A stretch of DNA of 64,000 nucleotides. It comes from Aldehydirespirator sp965220645 (GTDB lineage Bacteria; Actinomycetota; Acidimicrobiia; Acidimicrobiales; Aldehydirespiratoraceae). The position numbers and the translations under genes are program-made. Within the stretch, counting starts at the first letter, position 1. Every line of letters begins with the position of its first letter. Positions 24,532-32,745 of this stretch are shown here, one piece after another. The stretch lies in contig OZ244836.1 in assembly GCA_965220645.1 (NCBI GenBank), positions 868,001 through 932,000 on the forward strand. Reading direction: 5' to 3'. The notes beneath the pieces were generated by a model. It saw only the letters and a list, made by a program, of their open reading frames with translations. It made no database searches and was not told the DNA's origin.

Positions 24532-26682
24532 GTGAGGGTTGCGGTCGTCTACAACCGGGACAGCCGCAATGTCATCAACCTGTTCGGCATGCCGAACCAG
24601 GAGAAGATCGGCCTGAAGACGATCAAGCGTCTCACCGATGCGCTCCGCGCCGGCGGCCACCAAGTCACCGCCATCGAGGCCGACAAGGAGCTGATCGCGA
24701 AGCTGGAATCGTTCATGCCCAGAGTGGTCTCAGGCGAGCGGCCGGGCATGGTGTTCAACGTCTCCTACGGCCTGCAGGGCCAGGCCCGCTACACCCACGT
24801 GCCCAGCATCCTCGAGATGATCGGGATCCCCTATGTGGCGTCTGGCCCGCTGGGCCATTCGCTAGCGCTCGACAAGGTCGTCACCAAGATGATCCTGCGC
24901 CAACACAGCATCCCCACCCCGGAGTTCGTGGTGATGGAGACGCCCGACACCCCGATCCCGGGCGAGTTGCCCTATCCGATGGTGGTCAAGCCCAAGAACG
25001 AAGCGGTGTCGTTCGGTCTGGCCGTGGTGCACGATGAGAGCGAGCTGCGTGCATCGGCCAAGGTCATCTTCGACCGGTTCTCCCAGCCGGTGCTGGCCGA
25101 GCAGTACATCGAAGGCCGCGAGATCAACGTGGGGCTCTTGGGGAACGGCCCTCCTGAAGCCTTCCCGCCGGTGCTGCTGAGCTTCGGCGACGGTCCCCAG
25201 ATCTACACCTACGAGGACAAGACCGGCCGCAGCGGCCGCCAGATCCAGCCGGTATGTCCCGCGCCCATCTCCGAGGAGCTCACCGCGGAGGCCAAGGAGA
25301 TCGCGGTGCGCACGTTCTCGGCGTTGGGCCTCTACGACTGCGCACGAGTCGACATGCGCATGGATGCCGACGACAACCTCTATGTCCTGGAGGCCAACAG
25401 CCTCCCCAGTCTGGGCGAGCACGGGTCCTACCTGGTGGGGGCGGCCCACGTGGGCCTGGACTTCGCCGCCTTCGTGAACCGGCTGGTCGAGGTGGCCAGT
25501 GCCCGCTACTTCGGCACCCCGCAGCCGCCTACGGTCGACGTCCGGGCGACGGATCCGTCCGAGCGGGCCTTCCAGTTCATCACCCAGCGCCGTGACCACA
25601 TGGAGCGCTCGCTGCAACGGTGGGTGGAGGCATCGAGCCGCACCGACGACCCGGTGGGCCTGTCGCGGGCCGGGGAGCGGGCCGGCCGCATCTTCGCCGA
25701 TGTTGGGATGCAGCCGGTGCCGGAGTTCACCAGCGAGCCCGAGACGTACATGTTCCAGACGGTCAAGGGCTTCGAGGGTGGAGTCCTTCTGGTGGCCCAC
25801 TTGGACGTCCCGGTCATAGACGGCGGCGTGCAGCAGGGCTACCGCCGGGATCCGGAGTGGCTCTACGGAGAGGGAGTCGGACGGTCGCGGGCATCGCTGG
25901 TGATGCTGGAGTACGCGCTGCGGGCGCTCCGCAGCACCCGAACCCTGCGCCGCGTACCGCTGGGTGTGCTGCTGTACAGCGACGAGGGCCGCGACGCGGC
26001 CCGCAGCCGGGCCATCATCGAGCAGGCCGCGGCCCGGGTCGAGCATGTGCTCGTGTGCCGGCCCGGCACCGTCGGCCACGGCATCGTCACCCAGCGGCGC
26101 GGCAGCCGCCGGTACGACCTGATCATCGAGGGTGAGAGGCTCGGCCCCGGCCAGGTGGGGCGCCGCCGGCCCGTCGTGCGCTGGGCCTGCGAGAAGGTGG
26201 AGGCGATCGGCCAGCTCAGCGCGCCGCGCCGGCGCCTGTCCATCGCGGTGGTCGACATGAGGACCGAGCGCCACGCGATGTTCATGCCCCATCGGGTCGA
26301 GGTCTCGCTGATGATGTCGTACCTCAACCCGACCCACGCCGACGAGACCGAGGCCGCCATGCGCAAGGCCCTCGGCAGGGGCGGACCCAAATGGAGCCTC
26401 ACCCGGCTCACCGACCGGCCGCCGATGGTGGATCGCCCGGCGAATCAGCCTCTGGTGGACGCCTTGGAGGCTGCGGCGACCAAGTGGGACATCGGTGTTG
26501 AGCGGGAGACGTCGGCATGGCCTTCGGTGGCCGGCCTCGTCGCCGAAGGCACAGCAGTCGTCTGCGGTGTCAGCCCGGCCATGAAGGACGGGGGAACACC
26601 CGACGAGGCCGTCCAGCGGATCAGCCTGGTGCAGCGCACGCTGCTGCTGACCGAGTACCTCATCGGCCGGATCGGGCGCTGA
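24532..26682 (+). CDS. ATP-grasp ligase fused to a degenerate M20-peptidase-like domain
   Basis: A 716-residue two-domain protein. Residues 1 to about 330 are D-Ala-D-Ala-ligase-like ATP-grasp: V-A-V-V-Y-N-R-D-S, A-L-D-K-V-V-T-K, P-M-V-V-K-P-K, E-Q-Y-I-E-G-R-E-I-N-V and the metal site V-L-E-A-N-S-L-P-S-L. Residues about 350-716 follow the M20/CPG2 peptidase fold, with V-A-H-L-D-V-P at the first metal ligand. The bridging Asp, second Glu and last His positions of CPG2 read R-S, G and K-D, so the site is largely lost. It probably makes or handles a dipeptide-like compound. It starts the operon that continues with GGT-like and FGase-like genes. Confidence 0.72.
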   Translation: MRVAVVYNRDSRNVINLFGMPNQEKIGLKTIKRLTDALRAGGHQVTAIEADKELIAKLESFMPRVVSGERPGMVFNVSYGLQGQARYTHVPSILEMIGIPYVASGPLGHSLALDKVVTKMILRQHSIPTPEFVVMETPDTPIPGELPYPMVVKPKNEAVSFGLAVVHDESELRASAKVIFDRFSQPVLAEQYIEGREINVGLLGNGPPEAFPPVLLSFGDGPQIYTYEDKTGRSGRQIQPVCPAPISEELTAEAKEIAVRTFSALGLYDCARVDMRMDADDNLYVLEANSLPSLGEHGSYLVGAAHVGLDFAAFVNRLVEVASARYFGTPQPPTVDVRATDPSERAFQFITQRRDHMERSLQRWVEASSRTDDPVGLSRAGERAGRIFADVGMQPVPEFTSEPETYMFQTVKGFEGGVLLVAHLDVPVIDGGVQQGYRRDPEWLYGEGVGRSRASLVMLEYALRALRSTRTLRRVPLGVLLYSDEGRDAARSRAIIEQAAARVEHVLVCRPGTVGHGIVTQRRGSRRYDLIIEGERLGPGQVGRRRPVVRWACEKVEAIGQLSAPRRRLSIAVVDMRTERHAMFMPHRVEVSLMMSYLNPTHADETEAAMRKALGRGGPKWSLTRLTDRPPMVDRPANQPLVDALEAAATKWDIGVERETSAWPSVAGLVAEGTAVVCGVSPAMKDGGTPDEAVQRISLVQRTLLLTEYLIGRIGR

Positions 26683-26686
26683 CCGG

Positions 26687-28384
26687 GTGACCCCACCCGA
26701 GGCACAGCCAACCGGCGCGCCACCGCCGCATCCGGGAGCCCTTCGGCCGCGACCGAAGCGACGCCGGGCGACGGAGGTGGATACGGACCTGCTGGAGCTG
26801 TCCGACTCCCGCATCCACGAACCACAGCGGGTAGCCGCTTCCGAGCACGGCATGGTGAGCACGGCCCACTACTCGGCCACCGCCGCCGGCGTGAGGATGC
26901 TCGAGCAGGGGGGAAACGCCGTGGACGCCGCGGTGGCGGCCGCGCTGGCTCTGGGGGTGTGCGAGCCCGCCGCGTCGGGACTGGGCGGCCAGACGATGAT
27001 GCTCATCCATCTCCGGACCTCCGACACCACGGTTGCGGTTGACGGATCGTCGCGGGCTCCGCACCGAGCCGTGATCGACAGCTTCGCCAACCTCCGAGCC
27101 GACAGCAGGCGCGGACACCTGGCCACCACCGTCCCGAGCTCTGGAGCCACGTACGCCCATGTGCTGGAGAGCTACGGGCGCCTCGATTGGGCGACGGTGA
27201 TCGAGCCGGCCGTCGTGCTGGCCGCCGACGGATACGAGATCAGCCTGCTGCAGCACCGGCTCACCAAGCGGGAGCGCAGACACTTGCGGGCCCACTCGGC
27301 GGGGTCGCTCTTCCTGCAGGACGGTCGACGGGTGCGCCGGGCTGGAACGAGGTTCGTCCAGCCCGCGCTGGCCGGGACTCTCCGCCGCCTGGCCGAGCAG
27401 GGCTACGAGGACTTCTACCTTGGCGAGACCGCCCGGCTGATCCACGCCGACATGGAGACCAACGGAGGGATCATTCGCGAGGACGACCTGGCCCAGGTAC
27501 CTGTGCCCATCGAGCGCGAGCCGCTGTCGGGACGGCTCGGCCGCGATCAGGTGCTCACGATGCCGCTGCCGGGGGCGGGGCGCACCCTGCTGGAGATGCT
27601 CAACATCCACCAGAGCCTTCCCCGTGAATTGCAGGACATCGACACCGCTGACGGAGCGGTGTGCCTGGCCGAGACCATCCGGCAGGCGCTGATCGATCGC
27701 CAGGGTCGCCCTTTCGACCCGAACCTGTACTCGCAGGTCTCCGACAAGCAGATGCTGAACCGGGGTTACGCCCGGGGGGTGGCCCGCCGGATAGCGGGGG
27801 TCCACACCCGCGGCGAGACCACCCACCTGTCGGTGATGGACCGCGACCGCAACGTGGTGGCGCTCACGCAGTCGATCGAGAACGTCTACGGCTCGTGCGC
27901 GGCGTCGCCGCAACTGGGGTTCCTCTACAACAACTACATGAGCGCGTTCAACTACGAGGACCCCTCGCACCCCTACTACCTGCGGCCCAACGCAGTTCCG
28001 TGGGCCAGCGTGGCCCCGACGATCGTCTTCAGGGGCGGCGTGCCGTGGCTGGCGATCGGCTCGCCGGGAAGCGAGCGGATACCGCCGACGGTCCTTCAAG
28101 TGCTGCTTCGCCTCCGGGAGTCCTCGCCGCTGGCCGCGGTGGCCGCCCCCCGGATCCACTGCTCGCTCGAGGGCGTAGTCTCGGCCGAGGCGTCGCGCAT
28201 CCCGACCGACGTGCTGAACGCTCTGGAGGGTGCTGGCTTCGAGCTGAACCGCCGGGAGCCCTACTCCTTCTACATGGGCTGCGTGCAGATGGTCATGGCC
28301 GACGGCGACCGCTTGGTGGGGGTGGCCGATCCCCGAAGGGACGGCGCGGCCGCGGGCCCGGACTCGATTCCGGCGACGGTGTAG
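26687..28384 (+). CDS. Gamma-glutamyltranspeptidase-family protein without signal peptide
   Basis: A 565-residue Ntn-hydrolase of the GGT family. The autoprocessing nucleophile is T378 in G-E-T-T-H-L-S-V-M-D, and the oxyanion segment reads G-S-P-G-S-E-R. N-terminal family features are G-G-N-A-V-D-A-A-V-A-A and S-G-L-G-G. The first 45 residues are Pro/Arg-rich and not a signal sequence, so it should be cytoplasmic, unlike classical GGT. GTG 26687 starts four bases after the previous stop. It would cleave or transfer a gamma-glutamyl-like amide in the pathway of this operon. Confidence 0.8.
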   Translation: MTPPEAQPTGAPPPHPGALRPRPKRRRATEVDTDLLELSDSRIHEPQRVAASEHGMVSTAHYSATAAGVRMLEQGGNAVDAAVAAALALGVCEPAASGLGGQTMMLIHLRTSDTTVAVDGSSRAPHRAVIDSFANLRADSRRGHLATTVPSSGATYAHVLESYGRLDWATVIEPAVVLAADGYEISLLQHRLTKRERRHLRAHSAGSLFLQDGRRVRRAGTRFVQPALAGTLRRLAEQGYEDFYLGETARLIHADMETNGGIIREDDLAQVPVPIEREPLSGRLGRDQVLTMPLPGAGRTLLEMLNIHQSLPRELQDIDTADGAVCLAETIRQALIDRQGRPFDPNLYSQVSDKQMLNRGYARGVARRIAGVHTRGETTHLSVMDRDRNVVALTQSIENVYGSCAASPQLGFLYNNYMSAFNYEDPSHPYYLRPNAVPWASVAPTIVFRGGVPWLAIGSPGSERIPPTVLQVLLRLRESSPLAAVAAPRIHCSLEGVVSAEASRIPTDVLNALEGAGFELNRREPYSFYMGCVQMVMADGDRLVGVADPRRDGAAAGPDSIPATV

Positions 28385-28386
28385 TG

Positions 28387-29076
28387 ATGCTGCCGCTGCT
28401 GGTCTCGGTTCCCCACGCCGGTCTGTGGATCCCGCCCGAGTTCGAGCCGATTTGCGCGCTGACGCCGGCGGAGGTCGCAACCGACGGCGACGGTGGCGCG
28501 GCTGAGATCTACGCCATCGAAGCCGAGGTCGGGGCCCTCGTCACCACCGAAGTGGCCCGGGCCATCGTCGACATGAACAGGTCTCGGGGCAACCGCAAGG
28601 CCGACGGAGTGGTCAAGACCCACACCTCGTTCAAGGTCGAGGTCTGGAAACGCCCACTCTCCGAAGCGGAGATCGAGGGCCTTCTCGACGCCTACCACGC
28701 CCCCTACCACGAGCGACTGACCGAGCTGGGGCGCTCCGGCGAGTGGGTCCTGGGCGTCGACTGCCACACGATGGCCGCCACGGGACCACCGCTCGGCCCC
28801 GACCCGGGTACCGAACGGCCGTGGGTGTGTCTGAGCCACGGCGACGGGACCTGCCCGCAAGAATGGATCGACACCCTTGGAGAGTGCTTCCAGGAGCAGC
28901 TCGAGGGACCGGTCACCATCAACGACCCCTTCGGCGGTGGCTACATCTCCCGCTCTCACGCAACCGAGATGCCCTGGGTCCAGATCGAGCTGTCCCGAGC
29001 CCCCTTCATGCCCAACGAGGACAAGCGCCACACCGTGCTAACCGCGCTGCAACGCTGGGCACAACGCCACACTTGA
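28387..29076 (+). CDS. N-formylglutamate amidohydrolase-family protein
   Basis: A 229-residue FGase-fold hydrolase. S-V-P-H-A-G at the N-terminus, D-M-N-R-S-R-G-N-R, H-A-P-Y-H, D-C-H-T-M and N-D-P-F-G-G-G-Y-I match the N-formylglutamate deformylase/Zn-carboxypeptidase-like pattern. ATG 28387 was chosen; GTG 28384 directly before it overlaps the preceding stop. No histidine-utilisation genes are nearby, so hydrolysis of a formylglutamate-like or other N-acyl amino acid made by the upstream ligase or transferase is more likely. That role is inferred. Confidence 0.78.
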   Translation: MLPLLVSVPHAGLWIPPEFEPICALTPAEVATDGDGGAAEIYAIEAEVGALVTTEVARAIVDMNRSRGNRKADGVVKTHTSFKVEVWKRPLSEAEIEGLLDAYHAPYHERLTELGRSGEWVLGVDCHTMAATGPPLGPDPGTERPWVCLSHGDGTCPQEWIDTLGECFQEQLEGPVTINDPFGGGYISRSHATEMPWVQIELSRAPFMPNEDKRHTVLTALQRWAQRHT

Positions 29077-29099
29077 TGACTGCGGGCCAGCGGCTGCGG

Positions 29100-31502
29100 C
29101 TAGTTGGCCGGGTTGGCTATGCGGTAGCCGGCTCCGGGCACGGTGACGATGTAGGCGGGCTCGGTCGCGCTGTCGCCGAGCTTGCGGCGCAGTCTCTTGA
29201 TGGCGCTGCGCAGCATCCCCGGGTCCGGTGACGATGTCGACCGCCACACTCGGTGCATCAACTCGTCGTGGCTGAGGACGCGCCCGGCGTTCTGTGACAA
29301 CTCGCGCAGCAGTTGGAAGTCGGTGCGCGACAGTGCCACCGATCGGCCGGCCACCGTCACGGTGCGAGCGGAGTAGTCGATAATGAGTTCACCGACCGTG
29401 AACGGCTCGCCCGGCTGGGCCGGGTCGGGTGTCGTGCGCTGGTGCAGGACGGCCGCGACTCTCGCGGCAAGCTCGGTCGGCGAGAAGGGCTTGACGATGT
29501 AGTCCGCCGCAGCGGTGTTGATCGCATTGACGATGGCTTCGTGCTGGCCGTATGCGGCCAGCACGATCACTGGCCCATCGAACCGGGATCGAAGCGCGGT
29601 GAGCGGGTCGACGCCGCCTGCGGCTCCGACTGTGAGACTGGCCAACACTAGATCGAAGGGGTCTTGGGTCGACTCCGACAGCGCCCTCTCAACGTCGACG
29701 GCAACGGTGACGCCGTAACCGGCCTTGGTCAGGGTGTCGTGGATGTAGCGCTGCGTCAGCGGGTCATCCTCGATCACCGCGATTCGGGCCGTTTGGTCCC
29801 GCGGCCGCGCCTGGTGCCGCCGCGTGGCCGGGATGCGGGCGCTGGGCCTCGCCAGCGGCAGCGTGAACGCGTACCGGGTCTCCGAGGCGTCCCGGTCGGT
29901 CTCGGCCCAGATACGTCCGCCATGTGCCTCGATGATGCCCTTGCACACCGCGAGACCCAGCTCAAAGCCGAAGCCCGCTCCGCTGCTGTCGATGCCGTTG
30001 GCGGACGTTCCTCGGCGGGCCAGCGAGGTCCGGTCAAAGAGAGGTGCCAGGCTCTCGGTCGAGGGACCGCAACTGGGATCGATGACCGCCATTTGCACGT
30101 AGCCGTGCTGGCGTCGAACGACGATGCGCAGAGGTGCCGAACCATTGGACAGCCTCGAAGCGGCCGCCACGAGGGTGTCGATCACATACATGATGCGCCT
30201 CCGGTCGGCCATCACCAGCGGCAGGCCTGAAGCGACATCGACCGTGACCCGCTTGTATTCGTTGGCGTCCAGGAAGGCTTCCACGGCCCTGTCGATGAGT
30301 CGGTCCACCTCCGCGGGCTCGACGGTGATGGGCAGCGTGCCGGTCTCGATCCGGGCCACGTCGACGAGCTCGCCGATCAGGTCTCGCATGCGGTCTGCTT
30401 GTGCCGCGATGATCCGAACCAACTGTGTGGTCTCTGCCGGGTCGAGCGTTGAGAGCGATTCCAGCAGCGTGGCCGCGGAGCCCTTCACCGCGACGAGCGG
30501 GGCTCGCAACTCCTCGCTGACTAGACCCAACAGGTCCGCTCGGAGCCGTTCGAGCTCCTCGAGGGGGGTCATGTCCTGCAGAGTGACCACGAAGGACTCG
30601 ACGGCGCCGTTCTCCGAGTAGATCGGGGTTGCGTTAGCCAGCACGCTGATCGATCCCCCCTCAGGTCCAGCCAGGAAGATCTTCTCGGCTCGCACCGTCT
30701 CGCCCGAGGCCAAGGACAGAGGAAGCGCGTCTTCGGCGAGTGACAGCTCACGCCCGTCAGCCCGCCGGAGGGTGATCATTCCCAGAAGTCGCTCGTCCGG
30801 CTGACCGGGCCTTGACAACTCGCCGGCGATCCGCATCATCTCCCGGTTGACCTTGATCAGACTGCCCGTCCGGGCGTCGAGCACGGCGACCCCCACCGAG
30901 GAGGTGTCGATCAGCGTCTCGAGGTCCGCCCGGGCCCGCTGCTCCTCGCGGTACCGGCGAGCATTGGTGATGACGAGCGCCGCCTGGGAAGCGAACATCG
31001 CCAGCGTCGCGGCGTCCTCTTCGTCGAATTCGGGACCCGGGGGTCCTTTGGAGAGAAAGATGCAGCCCACCACCTCGCCTCTTGTGCGGATGGGAGCCGC
31101 CAGGTACGAGTTGGCCGCCAAGGGATGGTGGAACTCCGGCAGTCCCAGCGAACCGAAGTACGCGGCCAGGTCCGGGACCCTCAGCGGTTCGCTGAGCCCG
31201 ACGACATGCTCGAAGTACTCCGATCCGCCAGGCGTCTCGCTCACGACGCGATGCTCCTGCGGGGTCAGGCCAGAGCTGACGAAGCGCCTGAACTCTTCGG
31301 CCTCGTCGAGGATGACGATGCCCCCGATGTGTGCGCCGGTCAGGTCGCGAGCATTGTCGATCACAACTCTGAGCACGTTGTCGAACTCGAGGCTCTCGTT
31401 GATGTCCAGGCTCGCTCGGCTCATCCTGAGCATCCGGTCGCGCAGCCTGTCGAGCTGTGCCTGTAGCGCCTCGATACTTGCTTGGGGGCTTTCACCGGTC
31501 AA
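29100..31502 (-). CDS. GAF-PAS-kinase-like-receiver-winged-helix regulator lacking phosphoacceptors
   Basis: An 800-residue soluble protein: N-terminal coiled coil, GAF (about 35-190), PAS (195-310), histidine-kinase core (320-545), receiver (575-690) and OmpR-type winged helix (700-800). The H-box reads L-V-S-E-E-L-R-A-P-L, with Glu330 where His is expected. The N-box has D-T-L-V-A-A-A-S in place of N-L-L-x-N-A. The receiver has D-L-V-L-A-S-L, so the phosphorylated Asp is Ser. The G2-like tract G-L-A-V-C-K-G-I-I-E-A-H-G-G remains. It is probably a ligand- or nucleotide-sensing transcription factor rather than a phosphorelay. Confidence 0.8.
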   Translation of the reverse strand: MTGESPQASIEALQAQLDRLRDRMLRMSRASLDINESLEFDNVLRVVIDNARDLTGAHIGGIVILDEAEEFRRFVSSGLTPQEHRVVSETPGGSEYFEHVVGLSEPLRVPDLAAYFGSLGLPEFHHPLAANSYLAAPIRTRGEVVGCIFLSKGPPGPEFDEEDAATLAMFASQAALVITNARRYREEQRARADLETLIDTSSVGVAVLDARTGSLIKVNREMMRIAGELSRPGQPDERLLGMITLRRADGRELSLAEDALPLSLASGETVRAEKIFLAGPEGGSISVLANATPIYSENGAVESFVVTLQDMTPLEELERLRADLLGLVSEELRAPLVAVKGSAATLLESLSTLDPAETTQLVRIIAAQADRMRDLIGELVDVARIETGTLPITVEPAEVDRLIDRAVEAFLDANEYKRVTVDVASGLPLVMADRRRIMYVIDTLVAAASRLSNGSAPLRIVVRRQHGYVQMAVIDPSCGPSTESLAPLFDRTSLARRGTSANGIDSSGAGFGFELGLAVCKGIIEAHGGRIWAETDRDASETRYAFTLPLARPSARIPATRRHQARPRDQTARIAVIEDDPLTQRYIHDTLTKAGYGVTVAVDVERALSESTQDPFDLVLASLTVGAAGGVDPLTALRSRFDGPVIVLAAYGQHEAIVNAINTAAADYIVKPFSPTELAARVAAVLHQRTTPDPAQPGEPFTVGELIIDYSARTVTVAGRSVALSRTDFQLLRELSQNAGRVLSHDELMHRVWRSTSSPDPGMLRSAIKRLRRKLGDSATEPAYIVTVPGAGYRIANPAN

Positions 31503-31585
31503 TCTGCACGTCTCCCTCGGTGTCCAGCGGTCGGAGCCGATGACACACTAATGCTATGACCGGCCCAACTTGACCGATAACAGCA

Positions 31586-31681
31586 AATATGTGTCATATT
31601 GTCAGGGCTCCTCGTCGAGTAGGGTCTCGTATGTCATGCAATTGCCATGTGAGGCCGAGATCTGTCATCTATGTGACACAT
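31586..31681. promoter_or_regulatory. Two palindromic sites in the divergent regulator gap
   Basis: AATATG-TGT-CATATT (31586-31600) is a perfect 6-3-6 inverted repeat. ATGTG-A-CACAT (31671-31681) is a second palindrome inside a longer imperfect one starting near 31657. Both share a TGTCA/TGACA-like core. They lie in the AT-rich 256-base gap between the divergently transcribed kinase-like regulator and the PAS-LuxR gene and are good candidates for binding sites of one of them. Function is inferred. Confidence 0.5.
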
Positions 31682-31758
31682 CTCGGTAGAGGCGCCGGAA
31701 CGACTCCGGCCATTCAGGCGAAGTTGAAGCGCATGCGCTGCGACACGGGAGACCAGCG

Positions 31759-32409
31759 GTGACGGTTCGGACAACACGAGAAGAACTCCTGGCCCTCTTC
31801 GCAGTCTCGCGCTTCGGCGTCTGCGCGCTGGCGTCCGATGGCCGGTTCGTGTTCTGGAACCGAGCGGCCGAGCGGATCGCCGGCCTCGCGGCCGCGCATG
31901 TCCTCGGACGCCGGCACGACGAGATCGTCGTCTTGCCCGCAGGCCACCGCGCCGATGAGAATCTCTGCTGGAACGGGTTGGAAGGCCGCTACCGCGGCTG
32001 CGCCCCCCGTCCGGTGACGGCCTTGCTGCAATGCGGGAGCGGCGAGGAGAAACAGATCACGTTGACGCCGATCATCGTCGCCGACGATCCGGGTGACGAC
32101 GCGCTGACGCTGTGGCTGTTCGACGCCCCCACTCTGGCCCAGGCGTTCTTTCCGGCCAGCCCGGCCGACCCCGAGACAGTCCCCGCAGCCGCACACGAGT
32201 CCGGCGTGACGAACTCCCACAATCTCACTCGACGCGAGATCGAGATCCTGCGACTGATCGCAGCCGGCACTGGCACCGAGCAGATCGCCTCGAGCCTCGC
32301 CATCAGCGTCCACACCGTAAGGAACCATGTACGCAGTCTGCGCGACAAACTGGATGCCAAGACCAAACTCGACGCGGTCATGACCGCGATGCGACACGGC
32401 CTGCTCTAA
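31759..32409 (+). CDS. PAS-LuxR transcriptional regulator
   Basis: A 216-residue regulator. Residues about 12-60 look like a PAS fold (F-G-V-C-A-L-A-S-D-G-R-F-V-F-W-N-R-A-A-E). Residues about 155-214 are a LuxR/GerE helix-turn-helix (L-T-R-R-E-I-E-I-L-R-L-I-A-A-G...I-S-V-H-T-V-R-N-H-V). GTG 31759 is the chosen start. No receiver domain is present. Its divergent position beside the large sensor-regulator suggests shared control through the palindromes between them. Confidence 0.85.
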   Translation: MTVRTTREELLALFAVSRFGVCALASDGRFVFWNRAAERIAGLAAAHVLGRRHDEIVVLPAGHRADENLCWNGLEGRYRGCAPRPVTALLQCGSGEEKQITLTPIIVADDPGDDALTLWLFDAPTLAQAFFPASPADPETVPAAAHESGVTNSHNLTRREIEILRLIAAGTGTEQIASSLAISVHTVRNHVRSLRDKLDAKTKLDAVMTAMRHGLL

Positions 32410-32434
32410 CCACCCGCCCGGCAGCCGCGGGTGG
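32410..32434 (+). terminator. Hairpin after the PAS-LuxR gene
   Basis: CCACCCGC (32410-32417) pairs perfectly with GCGGGTGG (32427-32434), overlapping the last base of the PAS-LuxR stop codon region. There is no T-run, as is common in high-GC genomes. It is a plausible terminator or mRNA end structure. Confidence 0.5.
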
Positions 32435-32745
32435 TCCAAACGGGGGCCCGTCGACTTCGAGTCGCAACCGTCGCCGCAAGTGGCGCCGCGCGGGCCGGAG
32501 GGGCAGATCAAATGGCCCGACCCTGGTGCAGGGCGGTCAAACGCAGTGGGCAGAACTCCGGCCACGCGCAGCATCCCTGAGCCTACACAACTTTGCTATT
32601 CAATGCCATGTTCGTAGCAGAACCATAGTTCTCGCCTTGCTTGCTCAGTCCATAGCAACGGGACCGGCGCCGCCCGGGTCCCGAGTCTTGGATTGGGCCG
32701 GCCCAGCGGTCGGCGCACTCTTCCGTCCGCCGCTACGGTGCCGGC
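32435..32745. other. Gap of about 310 bases without a recognised gene
   Basis: No ORF with a family signature was found on either strand. A short AT-richer patch (about 32585-32650) may contain the promoter of the next gene. No tRNA-like or clear repeat structure was seen. Confidence 0.4.

Noticed and set aside
24862..26862. 666-residue minus-strand frame opposite the ATP-grasp gene
   Set aside because: Composition is the mirror of the GC-rich sense gene, with no family motif; the sense strand carries clear ATP-grasp motifs.
26660..28480. 606-residue minus-strand frame opposite the GGT-like gene
   Set aside because: Shadow frame; the sense strand has the complete GGT catalytic motif.
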